The notes beneath the pieces are model-generated. The model was not told the origin of the DNA and ran no database searches. It worked only from the letters and a program-made list of their open reading frames with translations. Shown in pieces: positions 63,361 through 64,000 of a DNA stretch of 64,000 bases; the stretch's first letter is position 1; every line of letters begins with the position of its first letter. Source of the stretch: Rachycentron canadum (lineage: Eukaryota; Chordata; Actinopteri; Carangiformes; Rachycentridae); the NCBI GenBank assembly GCA_038496675.1, contig CM076659.1, forward strand, positions 2,950,754 through 3,014,753, given 5' to 3'. A program made the position numbers and the translations under genes.

Positions 63361-64000
63361 CAGACACACACACACATTTGCCCCATAAGAACGGAATGTA
63401 AAAGAGTCTGGATCAACAGGAATTGGATATTGCATTGTGCCTTTCAGACACCCCCCCAATCCCCCACCACCACCCATATTCTTTGAAATGATTTGTTGCA
63501 TTATTCATCTTTCAAAGCTGTCATGCTTTGTGGCTGTCAGTTAGCTCAACATCACAGATGCAGCATGAGATGGATCCTGACGCTGTATATTGCAGACAGC
63601 TGATCTAACAAGGAATTCAGCTGTATCTTTTAGACACCAGGAGGGTGGTAGAGCTATGTCATTTAGTGGTGTGACTGCCTAGAACGCTACTTAACACCAA
63701 GAAAATACAGAGCACCACCATCACATGTTTTTACGACATTGTCACAGCAGCTGAAACGTGTAACTTTGGTCATGCAGACTTTGCAACTTGTTACCCTGGT
63801 CCACCTTCACAGCACACAAACAGGGGCTTTCATGTCATTTCAATGCTTCCACTTTGTGAGTTACACATCAGAGCCTCACTCATGGAGTCTCCTTACTTGT
63901 AAATGCTGTGAATTACAAATGTTCAACTTGCAGTCTGCCAGTAATTCCTCTCAGTTTGACGTGAAAAGATTATGCAACAGGTCCAGTAACTTGCAGAAGC

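Larger units (their letters stand above)
49876..64000. other. Far-upstream flank or intron of adgra1; no further gene recognised
   Basis: Repeat-rich sequence with SINE-like, LINE-like and MITE-like elements and an assembly gap, itemised separately. A short CpG-containing stretch around 52575-52690 ends at a weak donor-like GTTAGT on the minus strand, but no acceptor or recognised peptide supports an exon. The ORFs here are short. Confidence 0.55.

Overview
The window looks like vertebrate, most likely teleost fish, nuclear DNA. It has spliced genes with GT-AG introns of 0.4 to 8.6 kb, long CA/GT microsatellites, CpG-rich promoter sequence, and many decayed interspersed repeats of teleost type: tRNA-headed SINE-like elements, LINE-like 3' tails ending in a TTGAATTGA-type sequence, and a Tc1-like transposase relic. 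There are no operons, no bacterial signals and no CRISPR array. Gene names rest on reading exon translations and comparing them with family sequences from memory; no database search was possible.

Two genes are supported, both on the minus strand. (1) At the left edge, 367-471 holds the first coding exon of a KNDC1-like gene (very-KIND Ras guanine nucleotide exchange factor), with a CpG-rich upstream region at about 472-900; the rest of that gene runs off the left end. (2) From 43163 down to 18795 lies the seven-transmembrane gene adgra1 (adhesion GPCR A1, formerly GPR123). Five coding exons (43036-43163, 37241-37364, 28526-28671, 20622-20717, 18795-20223) join in perfect phase to give 640 residues ending in the PDZ ligand ETTV. 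A probable 3'UTR extends to about 15.9 kb. The start codon is not in these exons; a candidate in-phase upstream exon (49777-49875) sits in a CpG-rich patch. The order ADGRA1 then KNDC1, same strand and head to tail, matches human 10q26.3.

Layout: 1-900 kndc1 exon 1 and promoter; 0.9-15.6 kb intergenic DNA with repeats; 15.66-18.79 kb probable adgra1 3'UTR plus a candidate alternative terminal exon; 18.8-43.2 kb adgra1 exons and introns; 43.2-64.0 kb upstream intron or flank of adgra1, rich in repeats, with an assembly gap at 62522-62843.

The most interesting points are a strikingly His/Cys-rich cytoplasmic tail in this ADGRA1, the possible extended N-terminus, a UG-repeat plus poly-U block in the transcript just downstream of an adgra1 splice donor, and several interspersed repeat families that recur in the window. 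No clear undescribed multi-gene system was found.
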